64,000 nt of DNA from Dermanyssus gallinae (GCA_003439945.1 QVRM01005391.1:48507-112506); one strand, 5' to 3'; positions 36,095 to 47,037 are shown, counted from the stretch's first letter. Translations and numbers: made by a program. The notes: generated by a model not told the origin, from the letters alone.

Positions 36095-39043
36095 TCAATG
36101 CTCTAGGTCCAAGATGGGGCTGGTCCACCTGGCCAAAGTTCCTCTCACCGACGCGGCGTTCCCCCTCTGAACGTCTAACGACAAGCGCTGCAGTAAGTAC
36201 TCCCCCGCTCTTTTGTCTCCTGTAGCAACAACCAATCTTCTCCCGACGTCTCTGAGTATTTTTTTGGTAAGCAACCCTGGTCCCCCTAACGTCTCAAAAG
36301 CTAGAGGTGAGAACAAGTGGGGATAGTCCAGGCTTGAGTACTTCCTGCACTTGGCTGTTTCCGCTAAGGCAACCGCATGCCCAGGGCGGGCTGCGCCAGT
36401 ACCGACCATTGAAGGGGCTAAAGAGTCGGTAACTGTCGCGTCCCACACCAGCATCTGGCCCCGATCGAATGGGGTCAGAGTCATTCCGTCAGGCCTTTTT
36501 CCGTCATCTCTGACTAAGCCGGGGGGCTCCAGCACACATGGGTAGCCTGCCAACCGTAATCCTCTGCAGAACGTCTCGTTCAGGGCCGAGTGGCGTGCGA
36601 TCCTGCCTGAACTCTGGGCGCAAGAAAGACCGTGGTGGCCTAGGGAGTCGACTTCGTCACCACAACCACAGCGATGGGGGGAAACCAGTTCTGCTCCCAC
36701 TCTCAAACCGACTAATATTCGTGTAGATTCATCGTCTAAAAGGGTACCCAGTTGAGGACTCGGGAGGGCGTGTAGCCATACGCTTGCACCCGGCGAGGAG
36801 ACGGCTTGTAACCTCGCTTTGTCCGCGTCGGAAGTTGCTCGGCTCCACAGGTCGCTCCATCGACGATCGTGTGTCAAATCTGACCACGCAGACTGAAGAG
36901 AAGGAGTCTCCGGGAGAGCCCCGCAGAATGCGATGGCTTCATTTTGGGTCTTTTCCAACGTAGATCGGAAATGCACCACAGCGTGGGGGTCTAGGATAGC
37001 CTCGATGTCGCCGATCGCTGAATGCAGGGAGGCAATATGCGCCGCAACTGAGAGGGAAACTGCCTCGGGGAGTCCCAACCCGCCTCTTGCGACCGGTAGT
37101 GATGCTTGGGTTAAGGGGTCGCCCCGTAGCCGCAGATTAAGTAGAGATTCCAACGCGTCGCCTTGCTTCACATTTAGTTCTTCCAAGTGAGATGAAAAGG
37201 CTATACAGTTGACACCTCTGAACAGGTAGTTCAGATTCGAAGCGGAGAAACACGAACGTAGAAGGTACAATCCCCTATGAGCGCCAAGCTGAGGGAGGCG
37301 GTTGAGACCGACCTGGAGTTTTTCTCTCCATCGCTCGATCGTCGAGGTGAGGTTGTCGGGGGATAAAGGCACCCCAAGAAGGTCTAGGTCGTCGCCAACT
37401 ACACGGCACCCCGGAAGTAAATCCAGGATGACAGGGGTGTCATTTGCGCCCATTCCTTTTATATGGACTTCACACTTGGTCGGGTTTAGTTCAAGGCCGC
37501 TGCATGTAGCGAAGCTTAGTATTTTCTTTATGTCCTCACATACTGTACTGGCGCTACCTCCTATGATACCATCGTCCAAATACCACAGGTTAAGTGGACT
37601 TTCGAAAGAGTTGACCAGATCTTTCACGGCAAGGCAGAACAAAGGGGGAGCGAGGGGATCTCCCTGCTGGACACCCACTGCCGAGGTAAGCAATGCCGAG
37701 GGTAAGATCAGGTGTGATGGATCACCGTAGGCCAGTTTGACTTGATGGTAGATGGCGGGAGCTTCTTCTGCAACTGTTTTTAGCAAGTGATCTCTCTTCA
37801 CGGTGGTGAACGCGTTTTTAAAATCCAGTTTGACTAGTACGGAGGACTCCTGCCGAGAGTCGATGAATGCCCTGGTAGCGTGCACCATTATTTCTGCACC
37901 CCGCTTGGTAGAGAAACCCAACTGGTGACGCCCTATAACCCGGCGGATGACATCTCTGGAGTCCCTCACTGCCAGTTTTGCCGCAACTCTGCGTATCACC
38001 GATGAACAGGCGATGGGTCTATATGAGCCGTCGTTCTTCTTCAGTGCGAACAGCCTTGCCCCAAAGATGAGAGGACGCCACCCAGGATGTGGGGCTCCCC
38101 AACGCAATACGTCAATAAGCTTTGCCAGCGCTTTGCCAAGTCTCTCGGACGAGCTGCCGAGACTCGGTGAAGGAAGGTCTTGCAGCAGACGGGGCCGGAT
38201 GAAATCTAGGCCGGCACTCGAGCTCTTTGAAAATGAACCCATCGCGTAGCGCACATCCTCAGCCGAGGTGGAAGAAGGCATGAGCTGTTGAGAGGGGGGG
38301 GACGGCCAAACCGGGTCCGACTGTCCGACGGGGTGCTTCGCCCGTAACGATGCGATAGCAGCTGGCTCATCAACCATAACGTCATCCGATAGAAGGAGGC
38401 GGGCTGCCCCTGCAGCGTCCCCGTCGGATAGTTTGGCCAGCACGGCTCGCGCGTTTGGACGAATCCGCTCAACACTAGGGCCTGACTCGTCTGTACCAGA
38501 CGAGGAACCCAAGTGAGTCAGCCGGACTCCACGTTGAAATTCCACCAGGTTCTTTCTGATGATAACTGTCAGGGAGCGTGTATCCCTGCGGCCTACAGGT
38601 AACCTCAACACGACTGGGGCGAACGAGAACAGCCCAAGCCAGGCAGCGTCGTCGTTGTCCAGGGCTGCTCTTGAGCACACCTCCGATAAGGCGTCAGCCA
38701 CCGATTTCCTTACTGCTTTCGGTAGGATTCGTACCAGCTTCCCGCTTTTCATGAAGGATTGAATGAGCTCCGTGAGGTCTGGGTTGGACTCGTCCATGGC
38801 TTCGTCACGGATATGTGTGGTGTCCGCGCCCCCATGTTTGACGGTGACGTGTCTACGGAGACCTCGCCTGGTAAAGGTCTGGCGACAAAAATTACAAGTA
38901 ACCCTGTTGGTCCCCTGTAAATTTGGTACTCTCGCAGAGCCGGGCTCGGGTATTACGCTTGGGCCAGGGCGCTCTGGGGGACCCGGCTCAGTTGCTCGTG
39001 TAGACTCTGCCGCCGTTGTGTGATTATTGTGATCATTCATCAT
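36095..39043 (-). CDS. LINE ORF2: C2H2 finger, reverse transcriptase and restriction-like endonuclease
   Basis: 982 residues, complete. The N-terminus has one C2H2 zinc finger (C50, C53, H65, H70). RT motifs in order are: LFALKKNDGSYRPIAC (332-346), LVKLDFKNAFTTV (403-415), GVQQGDPLAPPLFC (457-470) and the catalytic WYLDDG (487-492). A thumb region follows. The C-terminus carries a CCHC motif (C792, C794, H803 or H804, C808), then RH..LN (817-822), then KRPDG (849-853; D852), WDATV.D (867-873; D868) and ETAK (895-898). Together these form the R2-type PD-(D/E)xK endonuclease. No APE nuclease precedes the RT. The protein reverse-transcribes its own RNA at a nicked target in the nucleus. The start ATG (39043) overlaps the ORF1 stop; a second ATG follows immediately. 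Confidence 0.93.
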   Translation of the reverse strand: MMNDHNNHTTAAESTRATEPGPPERPGPSVIPEPGSARVPNLQGTNRVTCNFCRQTFTRRGLRRHVTVKHGGADTTHIRDEAMDESNPDLTELIQSFMKSGKLVRILPKAVRKSVADALSEVCSRAALDNDDAAWLGLFSFAPVVLRLPVGRRDTRSLTVIIRKNLVEFQRGVRLTHLGSSSGTDESGPSVERIRPNARAVLAKLSDGDAAGAARLLLSDDVMVDEPAAIASLRAKHPVGQSDPVWPSPPSQQLMPSSTSAEDVRYAMGSFSKSSSAGLDFIRPRLLQDLPSPSLGSSSERLGKALAKLIDVLRWGAPHPGWRPLIFGARLFALKKNDGSYRPIACSSVIRRVAAKLAVRDSRDVIRRVIGRHQLGFSTKRGAEIMVHATRAFIDSRQESSVLVKLDFKNAFTTVKRDHLLKTVAEEAPAIYHQVKLAYGDPSHLILPSALLTSAVGVQQGDPLAPPLFCLAVKDLVNSFESPLNLWYLDDGIIGGSASTVCEDIKKILSFATCSGLELNPTKCEVHIKGMGANDTPVILDLLPGCRVVGDDLDLLGVPLSPDNLTSTIERWREKLQVGLNRLPQLGAHRGLYLLRSCFSASNLNYLFRGVNCIAFSSHLEELNVKQGDALESLLNLRLRGDPLTQASLPVARGGLGLPEAVSLSVAAHIASLHSAIGDIEAILDPHAVVHFRSTLEKTQNEAIAFCGALPETPSLQSAWSDLTHDRRWSDLWSRATSDADKARLQAVSSPGASVWLHALPSPQLGTLLDDESTRILVGLRVGAELVSPHRCGCGDEVDSLGHHGLSCAQSSGRIARHSALNETFCRGLRLAGYPCVLEPPGLVRDDGKRPDGMTLTPFDRGQMLVWDATVTDSLAPSMVGTGAARPGHAVALAETAKCRKYSSLDYPHLFSPLAFETLGGPGLLTKKILRDVGRRLVVATGDKRAGEYLLQRLSLDVQRGNAASVRGTLARWTSPILDLEH

Positions 39044-40435
39044 TGTGTTTGTTTAAGGCTGTTGGCAACCGACAACAACGCCAGTAACGGTTGTAACGCG
39101 TTTGTTATTGATTTCACCATTTTTGACAGCTCCGTCTTAAGAGAGAGCAAGTCCCGGACCAACCCAACCGACCCGAGAGTCGCTGCCTTATGAGATCCCC
39201 GGGGACGAGAAGATGTGGCCTTCGTTCGTTTCTTAACTGGTAGACGCTTTCTAGGTGCTGTTCTTGGCCGGGGCAGTAAGAGCTGCGGAGTGACGTCACC
39301 CCCAACTGCAATGCCGCGCACCACCGAGGCATATGTCGGCCCTTCTGGGGGGCCTGAACTTTGACCGACGGCATTTGAGCCTTGTGAATAAGGTGTAGGC
39401 GTCGTCAGGGTCTCGTTAATGGATGCGTCTGGGTGGGTAGCACGGACTTGGTGGAGAGTCCTGGCTTCCATCAGGATCCTGTTCCTTTCTCTTAGATAGA
39501 AAAGTCGCGGGCAACTAGGTGATTTGGCGTCGTGAGGTCCCCCGCAGTTGACACACTTGGACGCATTCGGACAGTCAGTAGCTAGGTGGCCTTCTTTGCC
39601 GCAGTTGCGACAGGCTTTAGGGAGGGAACAGTTTGCCGCTATATGACCAACCCTGGAACAATTGAAGCATATTCTGGGCTGATCGGGTTCCAGAACTACC
39701 GCGTGGGAGCGGTATCCCAAGAATATTGACGCCGGTGGTTGACGGTTAAACGTCAGAATGACTTTAGGCAACGGCTTCTTTTGGTCCCCAGACGATACGA
39801 ACAGTCTTCGAGCGTCTGTAACGCCCAGGTTTGCGAGCTCTGTCACAATCTCCTCTTCCGTGATCGAGGTGCAAACACCTTGGATTCTAGCTTTAAACGA
39901 TGCTAGGCCCGGGCAGGAAACGGTGACCGGAATTTCGTCAATGTTCGTTAAGCGTGAGAGCCTCTGAGCTACGTCCATGGAAAAGATGTTCACGAAAATG
40001 CTGCTCCTATTGCCCGAGATTCGACCCTCCGGAACCAAGGTGTGAATTGCCTTAAATAGGCGCATCATCGAACCCTCCTTGAATTCAGCCAGACTCCCGT
40101 CCGAATTCTCTCGGTGCCTGATCCGGACCCTGAATGCTCCGAGTGCTCCCGAATTGACCTCGTCTTTCAACCTGTCTAGCTGTTTCTGCTCTCGTATCAC
40201 CGTTTTTTTTCACTTTCGCGTTCGTGACGACAGTGAAACCGTCTCTTTGCAGCTCATCGACAGCCGAGTCGACGTCAGCGCCCTCTCTTCTCCGTTTGAC
40301 ACCAACGGATGCATTGCTCATAGCACTCGCCGGCCTCGACATATCGTCATTAGCTGCGGGTTCACCCGTGCGTAGGTTCGCTATGTTGAGGCTCGCGGGA
40401 GGTAACCCTCCCCCGTCAGGGGCGCTTGAAATCAT
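39040..40435 (-). CDS. LINE ORF1: Gag-like protein with three CCHC zinc knuckles, one frame break
   Basis: About 465 codons from ATG 40435 ([13 protein letters not shown]) to TGA 39042-39040. The N-terminus is disordered with a basic patch (VKRRREG). The reading frame must shift by one base at a run of eight A (plus strand 40203-40210): seven A would leave it open from NAKVKK into TVIREQKQ. The remainder has an RRM-like segment ([23 protein letters not shown]) and then three knuckles: [28 protein letters not shown] and [15 protein letters not shown]. The third variant and the following [11 protein letters not shown] are typical of Gag-like ORF1 proteins of APE LINEs. The protein presumably binds element RNA. 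No ATG begins the downstream frame, so either the extra A is an error or mutation, or ribosomes shift there. Confidence 0.85.
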
Positions 40436-40483
40436 GGCCGCTATCACATTCACTTGCAAAACCGCTTACTTTTGTTTCGCCAA

Positions 40484-40640
<157 letters not shown>

Positions 40641-40641
40641 T

Positions 40642-40789
40642 TATTTTTTAAGACGACATACGTCCCTTGGTTACCTCGTTAGGCCACCTGACGCTCCTTT
40701 TCTGTTGTGTTTTTTAAAAAGCTTTTGGTCTAGTAAGCCCGCTCCCATTGACGCCTTGAACAAAAAATATTAGGCAGGAGATTTCTGAA
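40642..40789. repeat. 148-bp duplicated unit, copy 1
   Basis: Matches 40870-41017 at roughly 95% by eye. Both copies run from AAGACGACATACGTCCCTTG to ATTAGGCAGGAGATTTC, are preceded by a TA tract, and lie 228 bp apart. Confidence 0.9.
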
Positions 40790-40829
40790 GATATATATAT
40801 ATATATATATATCTATATGTAGAAAAAAA

Positions 40830-40869
<40 letters not shown>

Positions 40870-40872
<3 letters not shown>

Positions 40873-41017
40873 TTTTTAAGACGACATACGTCCCTTGGTT
40901 ACCTCGTTAGGCCACCCGACGCTCCTTTTCTGTTGTGTTTTTTAAAACGATTTTGTTCTAGTAAGCCCGCTCCCACTGACGTCTTGAACAAAAAATATTA
41001 GGCAGGAGATTTCAAAA
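40870..41017. repeat. 148-bp duplicated unit, copy 2
   Basis: Second copy of the 40642-40789 unit, separated from it by (TA)n. No protein or RNA identity was recognised. Confidence 0.9.
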
Positions 41018-41374
41018 AATACACCCAAGTTATACCTAAATGTCACAAAATAGTAGATTTTTTATAGACAAGGCCGGAAAGTTCCAGAGTGGCCATCCTC
41101 CCGACTGCATCTTTCCGAAAAAAAACAGCATGATTTCTACTAAAACTCGAATTTTAGACGTACTAGTCGACTTTGTGTTTCGTGTCAAAATGTTTAATAC
41201 TCTCAAGTGACTCTGGCTCTATATATACGAAGACGAATCGGCAAGTTATCATTATTTGACTTTTTTGCCCCCGGGAAAAAACCTTCAAGGACTCCCGGTT
41301 TGTTTTGCTTAGAAGCGCCGTTCAGCTGTACACAGGCCAAATTTCGCGCCGGTGGCTGCGTTTATAATCTAGCG

Positions 41375-42560
41375 ATGCAAAGAATCGAAAATAGAGGAAT
41401 TCAGAATCTGCATCAAGTTATCTGTTAAAAATCAAATCATATGTTCTAAAGTGGGGGAAATGTTACGAAGTGCTTATCGTGATCAAGCAGTGTGTCGAAA
41501 CACTGTGTATACGTGGTACCGTCGATTTCGCGACGAACGTAAAAAGACCAAAGATGACTCCCGTTAGGGAAGGCATTCGAAATCAATATCAGAAAACACG
41601 TTGAAAAAGTTCTCAACATCGTAGTCAACAATCGCCGACTTGCACTAGGGAGCCAAAATAAAAAGATAGCTGAGGGATTGGAGATATTTTATGGATCAGT
41701 AATCCTACTCATTAGCCCCTTCGATGGTCGGTGCAGGTGCGGACTGAGCAGATCATGCCTCCAGGTTAGCAGAGGCTAACAAATGCAAACAATACTCTAG
41801 CGTTGAGTATCCACATGCATTTTGTCCGTTAGTATTCGAGACTACGGAAGCTGCAGCCTCCCTTACACTTAAGCTGCGGCCTCTTTTACACTGAAGCTGA
41901 ATCAGCGCGTGGGTAAAAGCCTTAACCTTTCAACAGGAGACTCGAGAGCATTCGAATTCTTGCGTCAGAGGCTGTCGCTCGACATTCAACGAGGAAATGC
42001 AGCGTCTGTTCAAGGCACATTGTTGAACTGGACTAATCCCGGGTTAGAGAACCCGTGATCACACGTTCGCGAGGAGACAATTGTCCACTCCAACGTGCTA
42101 ACATAGCGAAGTTATATAAATACATTTTATAGATCGGTTGTAACAGATTTGGCTATATTTTATGCGCCAGAGAACCCTGGCAGCGAAGTGCGTTCCAAAA
42201 GTGTTGAATCTCCAGCAAATGAACGCCCGTCGAAGGAAACAAAAACCTTCGGAAGATTAAATCGATCCGCCCTCGTATATGACTATACCTACGATTTCGG
42301 ATTATTATTGTTAAAAATTAATTTCTATATTTTAGCAACGTCTCAATTCGCCGGAGCTGGCCCCGTGCGATCTTTTCCTGTATAAAACACTCACCCCAAT
42401 AAAATCTAAAAAATAACAGACAACGTTTCGAGATTATAAAGGAAATAAAGAAAAAAAATGGCAGGAGCAACCTAACTCGATTACACAAGACGCGTTTAAG
42501 AAATGTTTCTCAAAGAGTGTACAGTAGAATAAGGTGGCACATATGCATTGCAGCTCGTAT
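41375..42560 (+). pseudogene. degenerate mariner transposase, interrupted by a LINE fragment
   Basis: Three stretches align by eye to mariner transposases. The N-terminal helix-turn-helix region lies at 41375-41702 (MQRIENR, a CIKL segment after a shift, GEMLRSAYRDQAVCRNTVY, TWYRRFRDER, NNRRLALGS.NKKIAEGLEI.YGSV). A central part lies at about 42160-42320 (SPANERPSKETKTF). A C-terminal part lies at 42337-42560 (NSPELAPCDLFLYKTL, then AFKKCFSK). Stops and frameshifts are frequent. Between the first and second stretches sits a LINE fragment, and roughly 70 transposase residues, including the first catalytic Asp region, are missing. Terminal inverted repeats were not found. It is clearly inactive. 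Confidence 0.75.
41705..42125 (+). mobile_element. 5'-truncated copy of a related RLE LINE (ORF2 C-terminus and 3' UTR)
   Basis: It starts at SLAPSMVG, matching ORF2 residues 874-881. It continues with LAE..KC..YSS..YPH.F.PL.FET, a few stops, then RVGKSL.LSTGDSRAF and RQRLSLDIQRGNAASVQGTL up to TGA at 42056-42058. A 3' UTR of about 65 bases ends TTATATAAATACA. It is diverged from the intact element, truncated at the 5' end as expected from incomplete target-primed reverse transcription, and lies inside the mariner relic. Confidence 0.8.
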
Positions 42561-42656
42561 ATACGTGTTGCATACGCCTAAACCCTATAACCGTTATTTC
42601 ATTCGTATTCATAGGGTTGAGTCAGTTAAGAAGGCTTAGAAATGACAAATACGGAC

Positions 42657-42872
42657 CAATGATACGCGCGATCTGGTCACGCTTTTCGTCGAGCGGTAGC
42701 GATTCGTCCTGGATCGCCTCCAGCAGACTCGTCTCGACCTCTGCGCCGAAGATGCCGCCCGGAATCTTTCGCAGGAACTTCTTGAGCACTGAAGCCAGCG
42801 TGTGCACCGAGAACTTGTCCAGATTGACTAGACGGCCCTGTTCGAGGAACTCGGTCAGCTTCTTTACGTTAC
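42657..42872 (-). CDS. RhoGAP gene exon, N-terminal half of the GAP domain
   Basis: 216 bp with acceptor TTGTTGGCCAG|GT and end at G|GTCCGT (a weak donor chosen because it matches the next exon phase; an alternative GTATTT site is six bases on). It encodes GNVKKLTEFLEQGRLV, then FSVHTLASVLKKFLRKIPGGIF and a charged helix to ARIIG. The V..L...F..G...D......HT.AS.LK.FLR..P pattern is a RhoGAP signature. FLRKIPGGIF is closest in my memory to TAGAP/ARHGAP20-type domains, a weak assignment. The preceding exon with the GIFR arginine finger was not found in the window, so the 5' end of this gene is unknown. Confidence 0.82.
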
Positions 42873-42894
42873 CTGGCCAACAAACAACGCAATG

Positions 42895-42895
<1 letters not shown>

Positions 42896-42980
<85 letters not shown>
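42896..42980. repeat. (ATT)n microsatellite
   Basis: About 28 ATT units immediately upstream of the RhoGAP exon acceptor on the minus strand (24 bp from the splice site). Confidence 0.95.
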
Positions 42981-43217
42981 GTCTTCCTTGCAATACCTCT
43001 TCGAGCTAGGCTACTATTCCACTATATACCTGGTGTGGTTATGATATGACAGCTTTGTAACAGCAGTGCATACGCCCTATGTACGTTCAATAACATAGAG
43101 TGGCCAGAAAATTGGACGAAGTACCATCATCGTAATAATGGAAAAGTCGTGCGGAGCATCCTATAAGCTCGTTTGCGGTTTCTGCGCGCGCGTGTATGCA
43201 AACGTTTACCTCTTCCT

Positions 43218-43266
<49 letters not shown>

Positions 43267-43801
43267 GAAAACGTAAACAATGGCTACAATCACAACCAGA
43301 TGACAATGAAAACAGCAATAGGAGCTGCAGAAGCTGTAATGATAACACCAGCTGATGACAACAAATTGCTGCCGTGAAGGAGAAAAAAGCCGCAGTTTCG
43401 GTCCAAAGGCAGACGATGGAAAAAATATCGGTGAACCACGGCGGGCGACGAAAATGGCAACAATGGCAAGAATTTACCGAATTACAGCGAGCGGGGAGGG
43501 GAGGGCACTATCTATTCGAGTGGAGCCTGGAGGGTGGATGTCTACAATGTTTGTGCATGGTTCGAGTTACGACTGAGCGTGAGAGACGTAGCGGGGTAAT
43601 AAATGCGTGGTGCACGGCAGTAGTTGCGAATCTTCACACAACGTACACTATAGTAACGCACAGTAACGCGCAAAACTAGTGTCCTACAAAGCCTTGACCG
43701 ACTTCGGGAACCGAAAATGGACTCAACACATGATGGAGTGGAGCCGAGAGACCACAAAAAACGAACAACTAGATGTCACATTAAGCAGGTAGACAATAGA
43801 A

Positions 43802-43983
43802 AAGTTTTCGGGCAGACCCTCAACCAAGATTCAACGTCCACGGGACTGCTTTTCGCATTGCTTCATAGACGGACCCATGATAAATACAAATCAGTGCAAC
43901 GGTAGGGCTCGAACCCGCGCGCCTATGTGTCTCCTCCGGTTGAAAGGCGCAGACGAATGCACCACGCCACCCTCGGGCTCGAC
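43802..43983 (-). mobile_element. tRNA-derived SINE, copy 3, with perfect 14-bp target-site duplication
   Basis: Full-length family member on the minus strand with the head, B box (GGTTCGAGCCC), body and CCGAAAAC tail. It is flanked by identical GGTAGACAATAGAA at 43788-43801 and 43984-43997, which fixes both ends of the element (182 bp). Confidence 0.95.
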
Positions 43984-44262
43984 GGTAGACAATAGAAGGG
44001 CGCATTTATGTATGAATGCATGTATATATATATATACACATATTGGCTATCCACCTACTTTACTATGTAAAACTATATACGGATGTATTTGTCCATTTAA
44101 CACCAACATTCACACAAATTTGCAGATCTTAAGGAAAGATTGCTTGGAAATAAGTGGGTTGGAACGAGTGTCTCGTTGCCGGACGTGCCGAAAATGCAAT
44201 TACCCTTTCTGCCGGGCTACTATCTCCGGTTGTCGCCAGCCAATTTCCCCACTGCTTCCCGC

Positions 44263-44296
<34 letters not shown>

Positions 44297-44371
44297 AATC
44301 GATGAAAAATCCTATGGGAAATGTGACACGGTCGGACACCTAAGCCGTCCGTCACAAGGCGCTTTTAAAAC

Positions 44372-44408
<37 letters not shown>

Positions 44409-44801
44409 AACAGCTAGCGCACAATTTACGGGTGACTAGTTTAAATAACCACCAACCGACGAATTAAACGAAGGGGAACAATCTACCAGAGTCCACAGGA
44501 GTTGTTGGCCCCACTGTGGCCAAACGCGTCGTAATCCAGACGTCCGTGCACAAGTCAATCCACCAAAAGCAAAGCGACGTAAAGCAAACGGATGCTTTGA
44601 CCGATAAGCATGATAGCCGCCGCGTGTGCGCTCGTTGCATATTAAGGAGAATCAAGACAGTCCCTTTTCTGTGATCACTGTTGCTATTAACTGACACCAC
44701 TGATTTCGGGTATAACGATACGAATAATATAATCGAGACTCATCTCGTTGTGGTTGAACACACCTGAGTCAAAAAACATTTCTTTTACATTGCTTCTTCT
44801 C

Positions 44802-44868
44802 ACGAGGCAATGCGAAAGCAAACCCGTGGACGCTTATTGTTGGCTTACGGCCAGCCCCAAAAAGTTTT
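44802..44868 (+). mobile_element. tRNA-derived SINE, 3' fragment (copy 4)
   Basis: Only the 3' body remains: GAGGCAATGCGAAAGCAAAC, then CCGTGGACGC, TTGGCTTACGGCCAGCCCC and an A-rich end. Confidence 0.7.
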
Positions 44869-45656
44869 TTGGTCCATGCAGTAGCAGAAAGTAAAGACAC
44901 GTTCTTTAAACACGCAGCAACACTTTTGCCGAACATCACACGACGACGACGATCGATAAGGAGCGCAACTATTGGAAAAATGCTACGCTGTAGAACAACC
45001 GCAAATTCGACAGCGACTGGATGCCTGCGGACAACGGGGGACAATCGGAGTTTATACAAAAAAAATCCTGATAAGCGCGTCATAACGGCTAATAATAATA
45101 ATAACGAATGAGACAATTTAGGTAGAAAGGAACGCATGATAAATGATAAACGCACAGGTGAAAGCGTAGTACATGGACTAGCGAGCGTTGCTAAACGTTG
45201 TTAGGTGTAAGTTATCACGAATAAGGCGTCGTTAGTGTGATTCTTGCCACTGCTACGTATGACAACGATATAACGTGAACTAGTGTTAGTACAAACCAAA
45301 TAGTTAGGATAAGCCGAATACTCGCATTAACCGCGATTTAGCCTTGTGCCTTTTGCGATCGTATTCGTTGGACAGTCGTATTCATAAACAGTGGCAGATG
45401 CGATATGGCACAAAGATGCGATGGCCACGATCAATCACAACAATCCTCAGGGAACCTGGCCCGCAGCTACAACTGTTGTATTCCCTCTTGCTTTTCAGAT
45501 CTGTGATTCCCGAGCAGTGATAACTGCAACTTATGATGTGCATGCCACTCCATGATGTGCATGTACGTGTCCACAAGAAACCCATACATGTGATGTGCAA
45601 TAACTATTAAAACACTTGTATTGTGCAGTAGTGAGTATTCTATAGGTACATCAAAA

Positions 45657-45770
45657 GCTCGCGACCGGAGAAGACACAAGAAGGGGTTCAGTCTATGAAG
45701 CATTGCGAAAAGCAGTCCCGTGGACGTTAAATTATGACTGAGGTCTTTCAGCCCGAAAAATATTTTTAGG
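45657..45770 (+). mobile_element. tRNA-derived SINE, internally deleted (copy 5)
   Basis: The head is cut to CTCGCGACCGGAGAAGACACA. The middle with the B box is missing, and the body resumes at GTCTATGAAGCATTGCGAAAAG and ends CAGCCCGAAAAA. Confidence 0.75.
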
Positions 45771-46058
45771 TACATTAAAAGTATATGAAGTTAATAATAT
45801 TGACGCGTCATATATATTATCATATTATTCACGTTGGATACGGGTGGATGTGACGGGTGCACTAACATGAAGGATTGTTATAGTAATAACAACCGGTTAT
45901 TGTACCATGCGATTAATATATATATAAATATATATATATATATAAACAATACAAAATCGCCATACTTGGAGTACAAATCGTGCGACAATTGCAAGGAGAG
46001 AGCCAAACCTATGTGCCAATAGTACGTCTTGCTATATATCTACCAAACGAATATGCCC

Positions 46059-46098
<40 letters not shown>

Positions 46099-46323
46099 TC
46101 CTGCCCACTACTCGGAATAGTCATTTTCGGATGATTACTCCGGATGTGGCGCTTCTGCTAATCATTTCGATTTTCGTCACACAAACAATCATAGAAATTC
46201 GCCTATTTGCGGTGATGTTCAGTCAGAACATCGCTAAAACACCCGCCTATACAGTAGCGTGGGAATTCTGCCCGCACACACTTGTGGTCTTAATCAACGC
46301 GGCTGGCAGCAATGCGATGCTAA

Positions 46324-46362
<39 letters not shown>

Positions 46363-46608
46363 TTGTCCGTAAAATGATCTGGCATACTTAAAGTAGCGTA
46401 AAAACAAAAGGGTTTAATATATTTTGTAACTTCTATTGTTTACTTGTAATACAGATATACCTGCAACGTTAGCCCTCCGGGACACTTCACCCTCAAAAGC
46501 TCGGTACCTTTTGAAAGATGCCAGCTGATTATTCTGACACCCCAAATATATATAAAGTTATTTTCCGTATAATACATTAGGTTTATGTTACACACATATG
46601 CTACACCC

Positions 46609-46645
<37 letters not shown>

Positions 46646-47037
46646 GGCCGTGCACAGTAATATAATTGAGTATCGATGCAACACGCCCCCTCCACCATTT
46701 AAAGAAAACTCACCGTTTCACATGCACATGGATGGAATGTCTGTACCGAGTATTTTCAGCAGACCATGATGAGAGATAGGGTTGGAAAGGCTTGCACTAC
46801 AACATCAACGTTGTATCGGCAAACATTCTCCAGTTAACCAAATCGAAGCAACGACGACCAACTTCCCTGTACTGCTTGCATGCACAGTTTCCAAATAATT
46901 CATGCTACAACTGTCTGTAAGCTAAACTTCTTCAAAGAAATCAAATTCGTCTAAAAGCCATTGTATGAGGTATTAACATGCGTTATGAGGATTCCACTTG
47001 GAGGTTTTTAAGTATCGTACACGCCGCAATGAGACAC

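Larger units (their letters stand above)
36010..40483 (-). mobile_element. two-ORF RLE-type non-LTR retrotransposon, near full length
   Basis: About 4.5 kb on the minus strand. The order is a 5' UTR of roughly 48 nt (40483-40436), ORF1 Gag-like (40435-39040), ORF2 RT plus restriction-like endonuclease (39043-36095), then a 3' UTR of about 85 nt. There is no LTR, integrase, protease or APE domain. Both ends border (TA)n tracts (35963-36003 and 40484-40636), so no target-site duplication can be read. ORF2 is uninterrupted, suggesting a recent insertion. It lies in a RhoGAP-gene intron, sense to the gene. RLE LINEs integrate by target-primed reverse transcription and are often site-specific. The exact 5' end is inferred from where the TA tract begins. 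Confidence 0.88.

Noticed and set aside
44160..44225. Cys-rich plus frame (CRTCRKCNYPFC) as a zinc knuckle or finger
   Set aside because: Spacing fits no knuckle, the frame is short, and it ends in a TA tract.
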